A stretch of 64,000 bases of DNA. Origin: Erythroxylum novogranatense. Taxonomy: Eukaryota > Streptophyta > Magnoliopsida > Malpighiales > Erythroxylaceae. A model generated the notes under the pieces. It saw nothing but the letters and a program-made list of their open reading frames with translations. It did not search any database and had not been told where the DNA came from. The stretch lies in assembly GCA_029891385.1 (NCBI GenBank), contig CM057231.1, forward strand, positions 65,331,103 through 65,395,102, written 5' to 3'. This document shows positions 10,026 through 22,841 of this stretch, piece by piece. Position 1 is the stretch's first letter. Every line of letters starts with the position of its first letter. A program made the position numbers and the translations under genes.

Positions 10026-13000
10026 TGACCACGTGTCGTTATGCTAGTGAAAATAAATTAACTAGACCTACTACTATAGTAGTATTGAGTTGAGGTCGAT
10101 TGCACAGATCGTGTATGTAAAGTTTATGAAATGAAATTAACCAATGTTTAGGTTATATTTTTGGAATAAGAAAAGAAAATGAAACTAGACAAATAAAAAC
10201 AAATTAAAGAAAACATGCAAAAAATGATAAAAGTGGGGAATTCAATAGAGACTTGATTCTTTTGTTCAATCTCGGCCTACACCCTAATTAAACATATTTT
10301 ATTGATTTGTTATCCTCAAACCTCTCCTAGCAACTATTAATCATGGGCTAATAATTAAACCTAACCACCGAATAACCTAGGATACGATCTCTAGATTTAA
10401 TTAGGCAGTAGCATTATAAATTAAGAAAACTGATTAATCAAGGAAACAACCTCATAAGATGTGTCATTTAACTTAGGTCATATTATATCTAATGATTATG
10501 AATCATTTGTCGCTACACATGAATTTCAACATAATAATTACAGATTATACTGAAATTCTAGCAATGGGTTTGCAATTAAACGATTTAATTAACGCTTTAA
10601 AATCATCTTTAACAAAACCTAATGGGTTCATACATAAATAGCTAAACAATAACGGAAATCCGATTATCCATATTCAATACCCAAATCAATTAACATAGGA
10701 TAACACAATCAATTTCTAATGAGAGAAAGAAACAATAAAATAATAAAAATATTCAACCTGGGTCATCAATGTCAATGTTGCCTTCGAATCGGCATCATGA
10801 TGTCTAGCTCTCCATAATTCTCTCCCAAAAAATGCTTCAACCCCCATTCAATGTGTTAGACCCCGTTTCTGGGGCCCAACGATCCGGATTCAAAACAAAG
10901 CCAATACACGATCATCCCATAAGGGTGGCATGCCCACAACAGTCAAACATCATAATAAAAACCCAATTATATGCAAAAAATCGATAATCAAATCGACGTG
11001 ATTTATTTAAAAAAATTTCAGCCACAAAGATGCAAACATAAATGAACACATCAGAGTTTCAGTAATCATTTGGGCCTATTACATAACACAATGCTTGTCT
11101 TTATAAAATCTTTACATTTAAAAAAAACCAACCTTTTGACTTTTTATAAGATACAAAAAATATAAAAATACATATGATACAATTGAATGCTTATGTTTAA
11201 AATGATTCTAAAATACAAAAGTTCCTGAACTAACTTAATTACAAAAGTCTCTATTTATCTTGGAGTCCAATGCCTTACAAGGATTGCTATCTCTCTCTTT
11301 CTGCACCTGAGGAGGGAATAGTGGGGTGAGCTATATAGCTCAGTGGCTAATATATTTATAGCCATTGGTAATTGACCAAAGTCAAGCATATGTACACGTA
11401 GATATATATAGACAGGTATCCATCAGTTTAAACATTCATCAAATTTAACTCAAAACTCATAACACATAACACTCAAAATGCTTCATACTTGACAATTTAA
11501 AATGCAATGCACAAATCAATGGCTCGAGGGTTCCGTGGAACAAAACAGAGAAACTGAAGTTTACTCCGTGAATGAAACAAGTCTACTTTTCGGATCTCGT
11601 ATGCCACAAGCAGGAAGCTAGGAGAAGGCTTTATGTCGATGTGTACGTGACTACGAAACGGTTCCTCTCTCGCCCAAACAGAAGCAGATAATCATGCTTA
11701 AAATCATTTTATCAAATGCTCATACTTTCATGCTTTTTCTTCTTTTTTTTTAATACAAAAATATCATGACCTCACTTGAGGTATAACGTAGTCATATTTC
11801 ATCATGCATTTTCAACATTTACAACAAGTAAATTTAAAACATATACACATAGGCAAGAATTTACCCAATCATACAAAACTATAAATACATTACCCACCTA
11901 ATTTGCTTGCAAAAATCCAAGTCAAGTTTGTCTTTCCCCTTGCTCTTGGGTAGGATTCTCTTGGTTCCCTAAAACAAGTCAAGTCTCATTCAATAGGAAT
12001 CCAATAGAAAATCCCATAATGCAAAATCACTAAGATTTATTCTAGAATACTTAAACCCAAGCATTTCTAAACACTATGAACCAAAATCCTTCCAAAACAT
12101 CTGGAGATTTCAAATTGATCTTACCTTCATTCTCTACCAAATGAAGGGATCCTTAGCTCAAAGGGAAGCTCTTCTCTTCTGCTACCTTTTTCACTTCTTA
12201 AACAGCTCCAAAATCTCTCTTGAAGACTAATAAAATTAAACCCTAGCTTATTTCTCTTCTTTCTCTCTTTCTCTTCTTCTCTTCATATTTCTCTCTCTTC
12301 TTCATGACACTCTCTCTTTTTCTCTTCAATTTTCGTTCTCCTCTCTTTTTTAAATGAAAGAAAACATTTCTTCTTCCAATTATACCCTTAATGATCGAGA
12401 AATGTCCCATTGGCCCTTCCATTTATGCCTTATGTTTTTTTATGCTTAAGTGTCTTACCAATAATACCCTTGAACATTCTGACATAACTCTTTCTTCTAG
12501 AAAAATGTTCTCCATTGTCTTAGGTTTCTAATGACACTAAAATCAATCCATTTGGTTCAAAATTCTAAAAGTATTGCCCCAAACATTTTTGGACTGTTCT
12601 TATATTGAAACAGTGCACTATACTTAAATTCCTCCCATTCATACTCTTCCAACCGATACCCTTACTTTGATTCAATACCAAAGTCTATAAAATTATATAG
12701 AGGGACAGAAAATGTGTTAAGAAACTATGGGTTCAGGAATCATTTCATTTTGAGGTCTGGTAATAAAGTTATGATTGAAAGAATCAAACAAAGTTTTGTC
12801 CTCAAACATATTGAACCTATCTCGAGACAATTTGCATAACTTTCACTAGAGACGTCAGATTAAGATCATCTTATGAAGGTTTCAAAGAGGACTCTGAGAT
12901 CTACAACTTTTGTGACAGACTTGAAAACAAATTCTATCATCTAAAGGGTCAAAAGTGGACCAGACGAAACCAAACAAAAAAGTAGATGAATTGAAAAAGA

Positions 13001-13189
13001 AGAAAATTGGGAAAATTCTCATAACTTTCCCTAAAGATATCGGATTAGGGTGTTCTTTGAATGGTTCGAAAGAAGACTTCAAGATATTCAACTTTCAAGA
13101 AGACCTTGAAGACAAATTTTGTTGTCTAGAGTATCCAATTTGGACTAGAAGATATTTTGATCAACGTAAGACGAAGGGTGAGACGAATT

Positions 13190-13575
13190 GAAAAAAAAAA
13201 AGATGAAGCACAAGCAGACAAATCGAAAAGTAGACGAAACAAAGCAAACGAATTGAAAACTAGACGAAAAAAAGCAGACAAATCAAAAAGCAAACGACAC
13301 AAAGTAGATGAAGCAGGGTAGACGAAACAAAGCAGACGAAGTAAAGCAGATGAATCGAAAAGCAGACGGACAAAGCAGATGAATCGAAAAGCAGACAAAC
13401 CAAAGCAAACGAATCGAAAAGTAGACGAAGCAAAGTAGGTGAATCGAAAAGAAAACGAAGAAAAACACATAAAGCAAGGTAGACAAAACAAAGCAGATGA
13501 AGTAAAGTAGACGAATCGAAAAGCAGACGAAACAAAGCAGACGAATTGAAAAGAAGATGAAGCAGAGTCAACATA
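13190..13575. repeat. Tandem repeat of GACGAA...AAAGCA units in the solo LTR
   Basis: Alternating subunits such as GACGAAACAAAGCA and GACGAATCGAAAAGCA recur through about 385 bp. The open minus-strand frames here (13126-13607) are repeat by-products rich in Leu, Phe and Ser, not genes. Confidence 0.9.
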
Positions 13576-13589
13576 AAACGATGAAAAGT

Positions 13590-13760
13590 CAACTTAAGAC
13601 GATGCAACTCTTAAGACGATATGACTTCATCACAGACGATACGCCTTTATAGATGATGCATCTTTAGAGAATATGTATCTTTACAGACGATGCATCCTTA
13701 CAAACAAAATGACATCATCATAGACGATACATCTTTACATACGATACATCTTTATACTCC
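13590..13760. repeat. Second short tandem repeat, AGACGATACATCTTT type
   Basis: Degenerate units with ACGAT followed by RCATCTTTA recur about every 18-27 bp, immediately after the first array. Confidence 0.8.
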
Positions 13761-16700
13761 TAATCATTTCTTTTTCTAAGGACCATAACTTTCGACTCCG
13801 ATGTCCAAAATTGCTATACTATATATCGTTGGAAAGCTAGAAAAATAAGCTACAACTTTCCAAATCAACTACCAATTTTGTTTCCAAATCCTTCCTTAAC
13901 ACAACTCATACCTAGATCACCTTTTCTACTTCACTTACCCCTCATTCTCAACTCAATATCATCCATTAAGAAATTATCATCCATGATTAATCATGAACAC
14001 CAATAACATAACATACATATATATACATATTCCTCATCAACTTACTACACAAATTCAACTTTACTTTCACCCTAATTCTTCTCATTTCATAGTATCTCAT
14101 CCACCCAAAACACCAAAACAAAATATGAATCTATCCACACTTCTCATTTACTACTTCTAATCTTCAAAGAAAAATTCAAGGTCTATCATAATGTCCCTAG
14201 TTGAAACCCCTTTTGGCTCTCTTCATTGTGCCCCCTCTTCTTTTTCATGCTACGCTCTCTTTTCTGTCACTATTCACTGATGTGACAAATAAAGATGTTG
14301 GTCCATCTCTACTATTCATGTCTCCTTTTGTTTATGCCCAACCTTGCTACACTATCCTCTTGAAATGTTGTAGCACCCCCTTACCATAGGGTATATACCG
14401 GGACGCCCGTAGGTCATCCCGATACATATCTTACAAAAATGGTGTGTTACGAGCAATCACTAATACTTCACATGGCATCAATAATCATAAAGCATCAATA
14501 TGAAAATCACTAATTTTTGAAACCATAAAATTTTCTCATTTCATATCATCAAAAGCAGTAATTTACATAACTGTCAGTTTTTCCTTGTTTGTACATTACT
14601 CTAAAAAGGAAATCAAATACAAAAAACTCTAACTAGGTCATCCCTCAAAAAGTGCCAGCTGACTGACCTGTGAGCCATGACTTCTCTTGCCAACTCGATC
14701 TACATGGCAGGAAAAGTCTCTTTAGGGCTACGAGTCTACTCTCTTGGTCCTGAAAAATAATTTGCAATTTTGGGTGAGTTTGCGAACTTAGTGAGAAACC
14801 ATCATTGATGGTTAACCCAATTCATGCATAGTCACGTATCACACAGTTATAGCATAATAACCCATTCAGAAACATCACAGAATCAATCATATGAGAACAA
14901 GGCGATTTGCCTTTCACTTCATCAAAACATTTAATCAAATGCATATGTAATGTGTATGTGACCTATTTTTCTAATTTATTACATTGTTGTGACCGAGGGC
15001 CTAAACTTTCCCAATAAGGGCACATTATTCGTTGAGCCTGAGGCTCTGAAGCACTGTGGGCTCGTGGCCTAAATACGTTGAGCTTTAAGCTCTCAGTGGC
15101 TGTTCCGGTCACAACTGCCAATTACTGATCATGCATTATGCATGGAATGCACATGGCAATATAAAGCAAAGTCCACATCATATTCGGTCTCAATTTACTA
15201 CATTCACACAAGTAGTCACAATTAATCACATTCCAAATTACATATAACACTTCTATGTCATATTCTCCCAACACATCGGACACCTTCGGTCCGGAACCAG
15301 CATAGACAAACACAAAGCCCACCATTATTCTCCACAGTGTTATAAGTGCAAAATATAAGCAATTAATAATCGAGAAACCATCTAGGTTACTCAGCAAATA
15401 GCTTCTGAGCTAATGTCGGGAAGTCTCGGCAACGTCCGTGGGATGACATTCCAACTGTGCCTCTATAACATTCAAAATATTCACATGTTACCAAATGCAC
15501 AATTTGAAATATTAAATAATGCACATGTAGCAATTTAAATGTGTACAATGCATGTTCGTGACATTCCCGGTACCATTCTATAATTCACATCAAAAAATAT
15601 TTCCCTATGTCTTAGGAACCCATTGACTCCAGAATTACTCAATTTGGACCTCTATAGGTTCGGATATTGCCAAAATTTAATCAATTCTCTCACTTGGATT
15701 CAATCCCTAAATCTCAATTAAATCCCACAAAGTCCAAAATTCTACATGGAGAGGTAGATAATTGTCTTATGAATCCGACACCTCAAAAATCAGGTCAATC
15801 GGAGGTCGGATGACGAAGATATAAGCAAAAGAAGCTTTAGGACAAAACAAAAGATAAGAGAGTTTGAACTTATTTCCCTCTCTTCCACCATCTGAATTTC
15901 TAACATGCATAACTGTTTACACACTTATCCAAAAATTACAAACAAGATCTCATTGGAAAGATAAAAAGAAACCCTACAAGTTCCATGAAGGGCTCACAAA
16001 CCAATCTCACCTCTAAAGGTGCCAAAAATTACTTCAAAGTTCCTGCCCATAAAATGACCATATGAACAGTAACTGTGTTCTTCCAATCCTCATAACTTTT
16101 TACTCATAACTCCAAATAAGGTACATTATACACCATTAGAAAGCTCTAAACATTTTATACAATCTTCAAGAAGACCCCCCAATCCAATTCAATCTCTAAG
16201 AGGGTCAAAAACCCAAACAAAGTTTCTTCCCAATGAAACAACAAAACTACCATATGAACAGTAACTACACTCTACTAAAAAAATCCTATCTTTCCATTCC
16301 TTATGTAAAAAATTGTAAGTTTTATGTAAAACGAAAGATAAAAACATGTTCTACAAGTTTCATGAATAACTTGGAAGCAAATTCAATCTCTAAACAAATC
16401 AATTTCTCAATCCAAGTTTCTTGAGATCTCATCATCCTCAAACAAGAACACATTCTTTCAAAATTCATAACTTTCCAACCCATTGTCGAAAAATTTCATA
16501 CCATATAGAAATAAAAAGCTAAGACAATATAATACAATTCTCAAGAAGGACTTAAAAGAAAATTCCCATTCAAACTATGTCAAATCCTCTCACTAAGGTG
16601 GCTGTCCTGTTAGGGTTTAAGAAATCAGCATTTAACCCAAACCATAACAAAACTTTACAAATTTATATCTAAAAATAATTATATCCAAAATTCACACAAA

Positions 16701-17594
16701 ATACCTCATTAGAAAGATAAAACAATTCTATACAACTTTTCAGAAGGTCACATAAGCCAATTTCACCACTAACAGTCCCAAATAAATACCAGAACATAAA
16801 TAGCACAAAACCTATTCACTTAGAGCATTGCACACCAAAACACAATTTGGACTGAATTACCTTTTGGACATTAACAAACCATAACTTTCAATCTAAACAT
16901 CAAATAAATTCATACTTAGTGGCTTTAGAAAGCTAACACAAAAATATTCAACTTTCATGAAGACCAAAGTAGCAAATTAAATCCAATTCAATCCTAAAAA
17001 AATAATCAAAGTTTCAGGACACATGGTTCGCACCAACATTCGGACCCATAAAAGCATATATAAGCATAGAGGACCCAAAACTGAACACAAACTGACCACA
17101 AATAGAGAAACTTTTAAAAGAAAAATTTGGGATTTGCTTTTTAATAAATTTGTTGCTCATGATCTCACAATTCCAACGCCACTGAAAACGCTCAATTTGG
17201 GTTAGAAATGAAGGAGTTATGGTTAAAAAAATACTATCTTAAAGAAAACAGTGAAAACAGTCCCTCTACCGAGTTCATGTCAAAATTTGAAAACTTTAGA
17301 GGCTAAATTGCCAACCAGTTCCTTATAACACTTGTAGGTTTATGTCTCTAGTTTAATTTAAAACAAGAATCGCCTCGATCCGAGCTTTATAGCTCAAGAT
17401 ATTTTAAAATTAGTAAAGTATATTCAGACTTGATCAGCCGACCTCCACACTTTGTTTCAAACCACCTTTTTCAATTTAAAAGCAATACTGCTAAATCAGG
17501 TGTAAAAAGATAGAAAATTTTCTTAGGAATCCATCGCTTCAAAAATGGGGTCAATCGGAGGTCTACACAAAAAGTTATGGCCAAAAGAATGAAG

Positions 17595-17770
17595 AGAGGT
17601 CGGTCGGCTCGGAACCGACCTCAGTGCGCGAGCTCGCCCAAGGCCGAGCGATCGCCTCGTTCGCTCGCCCATGGGGCGGGCGGTCGAAGGCGAACACCTC
17701 GCTCGGCATGCCGAGCGCCTTGGGCACTAGTGTGCCGAGCCGAGCGATCTACCCAACGATCCGACCTATC
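17595..17770. other. GC-rich palindromic island in the Tekay-type 3' LTR
   Basis: A sharply GC-rich block inside an AT-rich LTR, with a perfect 16-bp palindrome GCTCGGCATGCCGAGC at 17701-17716 and further GAGC/GCTC repeats. The 5' LTR has a shorter, rearranged version at 37500-37640 with the same palindrome at 37572-37587. Confidence 0.85.
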
Positions 17771-18905
17771 AGACTTCTAACCTCAATAATTTTTGACTCC
17801 GAGCTCCAAATTAGACACGGTCGGAAGCGTTGGAAAGCTAGAAGAAAAATCTATATTTTTCAAGAAGCACTCACCAGCTAGCTCAGACACTATGGGAATC
17901 AAAAGTTCCCACTAAGACAGGTCGACTAGCTCTCTACAAACAGCACCAGAACTTGCAACCCCCATAACTTTTCACCCAGAACTCCAAATTTAACAAACTT
18001 AGTGCCTATGGAAAGGTAAAAGAATTATATACAACTTTCATAAAGATCACCGACCTATATTCCAACTCCAAGAGGGTCAAAAGTGGACTCAAAGCTCTGC
18101 CTGACAATCTGCCATATATACAGCACCCACAATTAATTCTAACAACTCACGCCTACCAATTTAACACATCATAAATAGCTCTTAAAACCTCCTGGGAGGG
18201 CTCTACAGCTCACCTAACACCATCAAGGAGTCAAAAAGATCCCATACGACCTATAGCAACCCAGAAATTTCAGAACTTCTATAGCTCACTTCAACAACAC
18301 ATAAATCATAGCAAATTTTCCAGCGAGCTCTTCCGAAGTCAAAAACCCAGTAGCAACTCAAAAATAAAAATACTCATACTCATACTATTTCAAGGCCATA
18401 CACAGATCGTAAATCAACACTTTCGCATAATACTGGAGAGTACTAGAGCTCTCATTCACATCTACCAATCATACAAGAATTCATATATAGCTTTATTTAC
18501 ATATCATCATATTCATTAAAATCAAGTACAAAATACAGAATATGAGATGCTCAATGTTTGATATGCTTATAAAGCCATTCCAAAAGCTAGATACTAACTT
18601 AATACAAAAGTTTCTTGTATTCTTGGAGTTATGCCCGATACCTTGCAAGGTTCCGCGATCAACTAGAATTTGCACCTGAGGAGGGAGAATGGGGGGTGAG
18701 CTAACACGGCTCAGTGGCTAACATGTTTATAGCCATCGAGTAATGAGTCACACAACACGTCATTAACAATCCGAAATAATAGCAATTTATCATATAAAGC
18801 TCAAATAACCCAAAATCATCACATAAGGCAATACATGAGACTTTATATCAATCAAACACATATTATGCATCATATACACAATTAAAGGATGGAATGCACA
18901 CAATT

Positions 18906-19062
18906 GGCTCGAGAGTTCCTTAAACACAACGAATAAACCGAAGTTTATCATAAACACAACGAGTCCATTTTCGGATCTCGTAGGCCACAAGCGGGCAGCT
19001 GGGAGAAGGCTAAGGGGTCCACGTGCACGTGTCTATCGATATAGGTTCTCTCTGACCCAATT
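18906..19062 (-). other. Block conserved between different Tekay-like LTRs
   Basis: Closely similar blocks lie at 11521-11690, 38768-38925 and 44313-44475, although surrounding LTR sequence differs strongly. Shared pieces include GGCTCGAGAGTTCC, GATCTCGT, GGGAGAAGGCT and a Y-rich end. Function unknown; a promoter or RNA-processing element is possible. Confidence 0.65.
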
Positions 19063-19814
19063 ACAACCAATTTATGCTCATATATTCAAACACAAAAATA
19101 GCATTTTATGCTTCTTTCATTGTATCAAATCATCATAGTTTCGTACTTTTCTTTCAAATCAATAGAAATACACTTTCAATATACACACAATATAACAAAG
19201 ATAGCATACATAGGGCATTTGCCCATTACACAACAACTATAAAAATGTTACCCACCTATCGTCGGTATCCGAATTCAAGATTTCCCTTCCTCCTTATCTT
19301 GAGTAGGATTTTCTTGAGTTTCTTCAATTAAATCATACTTCATTCAATAAATACATTTTAAAGGAAAGCATAACATTCATAAAAATCAAGAAAAATAAAA
19401 GTCTACTTTAAACCTAACCTACCCATAAGCCATTTAGGCTAGAATACCCAAGTCCTTAGCTTAGAAATCCCAGAAATCCATAGATCTCACCTTCTCTTCT
19501 TCCTTTCTACAAACCCTACACAAACCCTAACTTCCATTTCCTCCCATTTTCGAACCTATCATAAACAAAGATGGAACTTACCTCTAGCAAGAAGATTTCT
19601 TCTCTTTTTCTCCTTCTTTCTTCCTCCCTTCAAGCCTCCTACGGCTCTCCCTCTTCTTCTTGGCCGAAAGTCCCCTTGTTTCCTTGCTCACGTTTTCCAT
19701 CTCTTTTCCTTCCCTTTGGTGACTTACGACACTTTCCTCTCTTCTTCTCCTCTTCCTTTGATTTATTTAATTCTCACTTAAAAGTCTACCTCAAAACTAT
19801 ATAGTTTTGAGCTC

Positions 19815-21286
19815 TGATCGCGGCTCTGTCGATGCGATCTTGCGATCGATCCTTGGAAACCAGTCAAATAAAATAAATTCCAAGATTGCGGTATAGGTTG
19901 CAATCCTCGGGTCGTCTCACTTAATAGGAACCAATTGAAAAAGGTCTAATCTAGCCTAAATGTCAAAAATTGCAATGAAAGTTGAATAAACGGGGGTTTG
20001 GTATTTTGATCAAAACTGATAAAGTAGAGTAATCAAAATTGGGCAAAAAGTATAAGAGAATATTTTTGGAATTTTGGAAATAAATGCAATTAACAAAATT
20101 GGATCGAAATCAAATTGATAAAATCCTCTTGAAAATGGGCGCAGGCTATCACGGTTCAAAAATGATTTTAGGACACAATCCACTAAGTTTCAAAGATCAA
20201 CCCTAAAGGACTCTTTAGGTCTAAAGATTTAATTAATGAACTCCATTATTTAAATCTTTGTTAAAAAACCTTAGTGTGTGAAATGGACAAATTAATGCAA
20301 TCGGTCAAATGGATCAAGTATAATTTCAATATCTAATACAACTAGGCAGATAAAGAAGGTTAACACAATCACCATTGACATATATGAGACTTCATATATT
20401 AAGCACCAAAGTTCTCCATTAATCAATCCATAACACAAGATATCGTCAACACTTGATTAAACTATAACCAAGCTAATTTAAATACACGCAGTAAACCCTA
20501 ACTCAGGCATTTACAACATGCAAATAAACATAGATGATGTAAGATCAACTCCCCTTTAGAACCGGTGAACTCAAGCCCTTTGCTTCATTTCCAAGAAGAA
20601 GTGTGGTTTAGCCGCTCATGACTTCGGGCTGTCTCTCGACTGGAAAAGACCGGACATCACCCATGGTAGCTGGCAAGACTGGCGGTGGCGATAAAACGAT
20701 GCTGTCGAACGGCGATGATGGAAATGGCTGATGATGGTGGAAGATTAATCTTCTGTCGCGCCTCTACAGTGTCCTCCGAAGTCTGTAACTCTCGCTTGAC
20801 CTAAAAATAGCAAGCTTATATATGATGGACGCAGGTCGGGTCAAAATAGTGTGAGAGATGTTCCCCAATGAGAGTCCGGGTATTTATCTCGCGCATGAGA
20901 TGACATTAGGTGCCGCGCTTGTTTCATTTGATCTTCTCACCATGGCGTGGCACTTCAGAGGCGCTGTGGCGTGTAGCGTTTTATGTCCTTGCCACAAGAG
21001 GTAAGTTTGAGACATGCACGTGCTACTTTTGGTTGCAATGTCGCGGCGTGCTACTTCCTTGCTTTTGACTCTCTTTTCCCCTACGATATCAAATGACAAT
21101 TTGTAGTATCAATGTTACTCGGAAAAAATCAATGTCAATCTGGAACAAATCTCATCACAAAGTGTATAAAGTGTGAACTCATATAAGGGACTAACTAAAG
21201 CACCAAAATTATAAATTAAGAGTCAAAAAGCACATTAAAGATAGCAGAAGTGTAGCCAATTTATGTAATAAACTTGGGTTCAATCA
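19815..21286 (-). repeat. Athila-1 3' LTR (1472 bp)
   Basis: Starts TGATCGCGG and ends TTCAATCA. It matches 30327-31747, with many small indels concentrated in GC-rich parts. Confidence 0.95.
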
Positions 21287-22841
21287 AATTCCCCCACACT
21301 TAGACCTTTGTACTCCTGGAAAAAGTTTATAAGAGTCAAAAAGATACAAGTGAAAAGAAAAATTTATCCATGCTCAATCGATAATAAGAACTTGGCGCAA
21401 ATCACTTAATCAAAATTCAATCTACGCAAATTTAAAGAATGCTAATAAAATAAACACTAAAAGAATTCAATCCAAGAGATTGGACAAAAGAGATGCCACT
21501 CAAGATTAAGTGTTTACTCTCTGCTCACATGTCGGGGATATTTTACTCTCAATCTACTTAAGCCATTCTCTTCCATAAGCTTGTAGCAATTCTATTTCTT
21601 CACCACAAGAACTATAATTTAAAGATCAAGAGGACTTTGTAGGGTTGTAATGTATGGAAGGCTAGATGAAGGGATGGAATGAATGAAAGAAAGAAGATAT
21701 GAACACATGCATTACAATGATAAACTGGATGTCAAAAGATAAATAAAAATTGATTTTGATTTTGGATTTTTTTTTTTGATTTTGAAATTTTTTATTTATT
21801 TATTAAAGAGCATATACATATACTGCTTGAATTGATATTGCTCTTTTTCTCCCTCTTGTTTTTTTTTGCTCTTTTTCTCCCTCTTGTTTTTTTATTATGC
21901 TCTTTTGATGGAACTGTTTCCTTTTTGGAAGTTCCTTTTTTTTTAATGCAAATTAAACTATTGACATCATAATAGGATGCATGCAAGTGCTCATAAATTA
22001 AGTGGCTCAAGGGGTTAACAAGTGATGAATGTTAATGGGACTGTGTTTGGGAACAAGTTAAAGAAAGAATGCCTCTATCACATCAACAAATTCTAGTCCA
22101 TAAAGCTTTGATTAAGAATTGAAACAAGTTCGAGAGAGGTATGAAATAAGTAGATGCACACAATATTAAAGAAAGAATTTGGCTCAAATATCCTTCCAAC
22201 AAGGGTAATATCTCAATGTACAATCTCAAGTTTCAAAACTTAAAGTACTATTTTGTTAGCATGCCCAATTCACTTGAATTGAAAATATCAAAAGTAAAAT
22301 TAGCCAAGACCAACTATCATAAAAGAATGGAAGGAGATTTCATAAACTCAAGTACCAATTTGAATTTATAAAGCCTTTGAAACACAAAAGTTACAAAAGT
22401 TTCATGCGTAAGAAATTGAATTGAGAAGAATGCACCAAGTTTAAAATTTGTAATATTACGCACGATCGGCTAACACATATATCAAAAAGTGTCAATCAGG
22501 AGCATAACAAATAGTAACAATATGGGACAAGCTCCCCCACACTTAATTAACACATTGTCCTCAATGAAAATGAAAACAAAAAACTGGGTATTAATCATCG
22601 TGGCAAAGAGTGGTCAGTACAAGGTATGCTAAGAACAGAAAAACAAAAGAAAACAGAAAACAATAGTAAACAACAGAAAAATAAAAGAAAAACAACATAG
22701 AACATAATGCCAGAACTAAGATGCAGGGTCATCAGGGGCAAGATCAGGAGGAGCAGCTGCAGAGGAGCTAGGATCGACCGAAGAATCACCGTCGGTAGGA
22801 GGAAGAGGAATGTGGAGGTGCTCCGCAAGCAAGGCATACAT
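21287..22841 (-). other. Athila-1 3' non-coding region with polypurine tract
   Basis: The functional-position polypurine tract is 21287-21301 (minus strand AAGTGTGGGGGAATT), next to the LTR. A second look-alike is at 22534-22545, followed on the plus strand by TGTCCTCAATG. Between them are poly-A/T runs and a tandem duplication of a CTCTTTTTCTCCCTC unit at 21840-21892. No gene seen. Confidence 0.8.

Larger units (their letters stand above)
10854..14188 (-). mobile_element. Solo LTR (3335 bp), Tekay-like, with target duplication
   Basis: It interrupts LTR1 exactly, flanked by CAATG (10849-10853) and TAATG (14189-14193). The start TGTTAGACCCCG resembles the start of the Tekay-type LTR at 36912, and the end resembles that LTR's end with several transitions. 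Blocks at 11303-11345 and 11521-11690 match the Tekay-type LTRs. No coding sequence; solo LTRs arise by LTR-LTR recombination. Confidence 0.82.

Noticed and set aside
13126..13607. Open minus-strand frames of up to 121 codons
   Set aside because: They are translations of a short tandem repeat, repetitive Leu/Phe/Ser peptides with no family resemblance.
14373..17025. Possible separate gene-bearing element here
   Set aside because: No coding similarity in six frames; TG...CA ends and AATGT/AACGT flanks across 14369-40052 explain it as a split solo LTR.
17577..17881. Two overlapping plus-strand frames rich in Arg and Ala
   Set aside because: They arise from the GC-rich palindromic island in an LTR and are not shared with the partner LTR.
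19571..19804. 77-codon plus-strand frame starting MELTSSKKISS, with a sister at 39434-39667
   Set aside because: It is present in both LTRs of the Tekay-type element and diverges like non-coding LTR sequence; Ser/Phe/Leu-rich with no recognisable domain.
21770..21900. Poly-A/T tail of a LINE or SINE
   Set aside because: The T-rich run lies inside Athila-1 between polypurine tract and env-position ORF, with no adjacent RT or pol III promoter motif.
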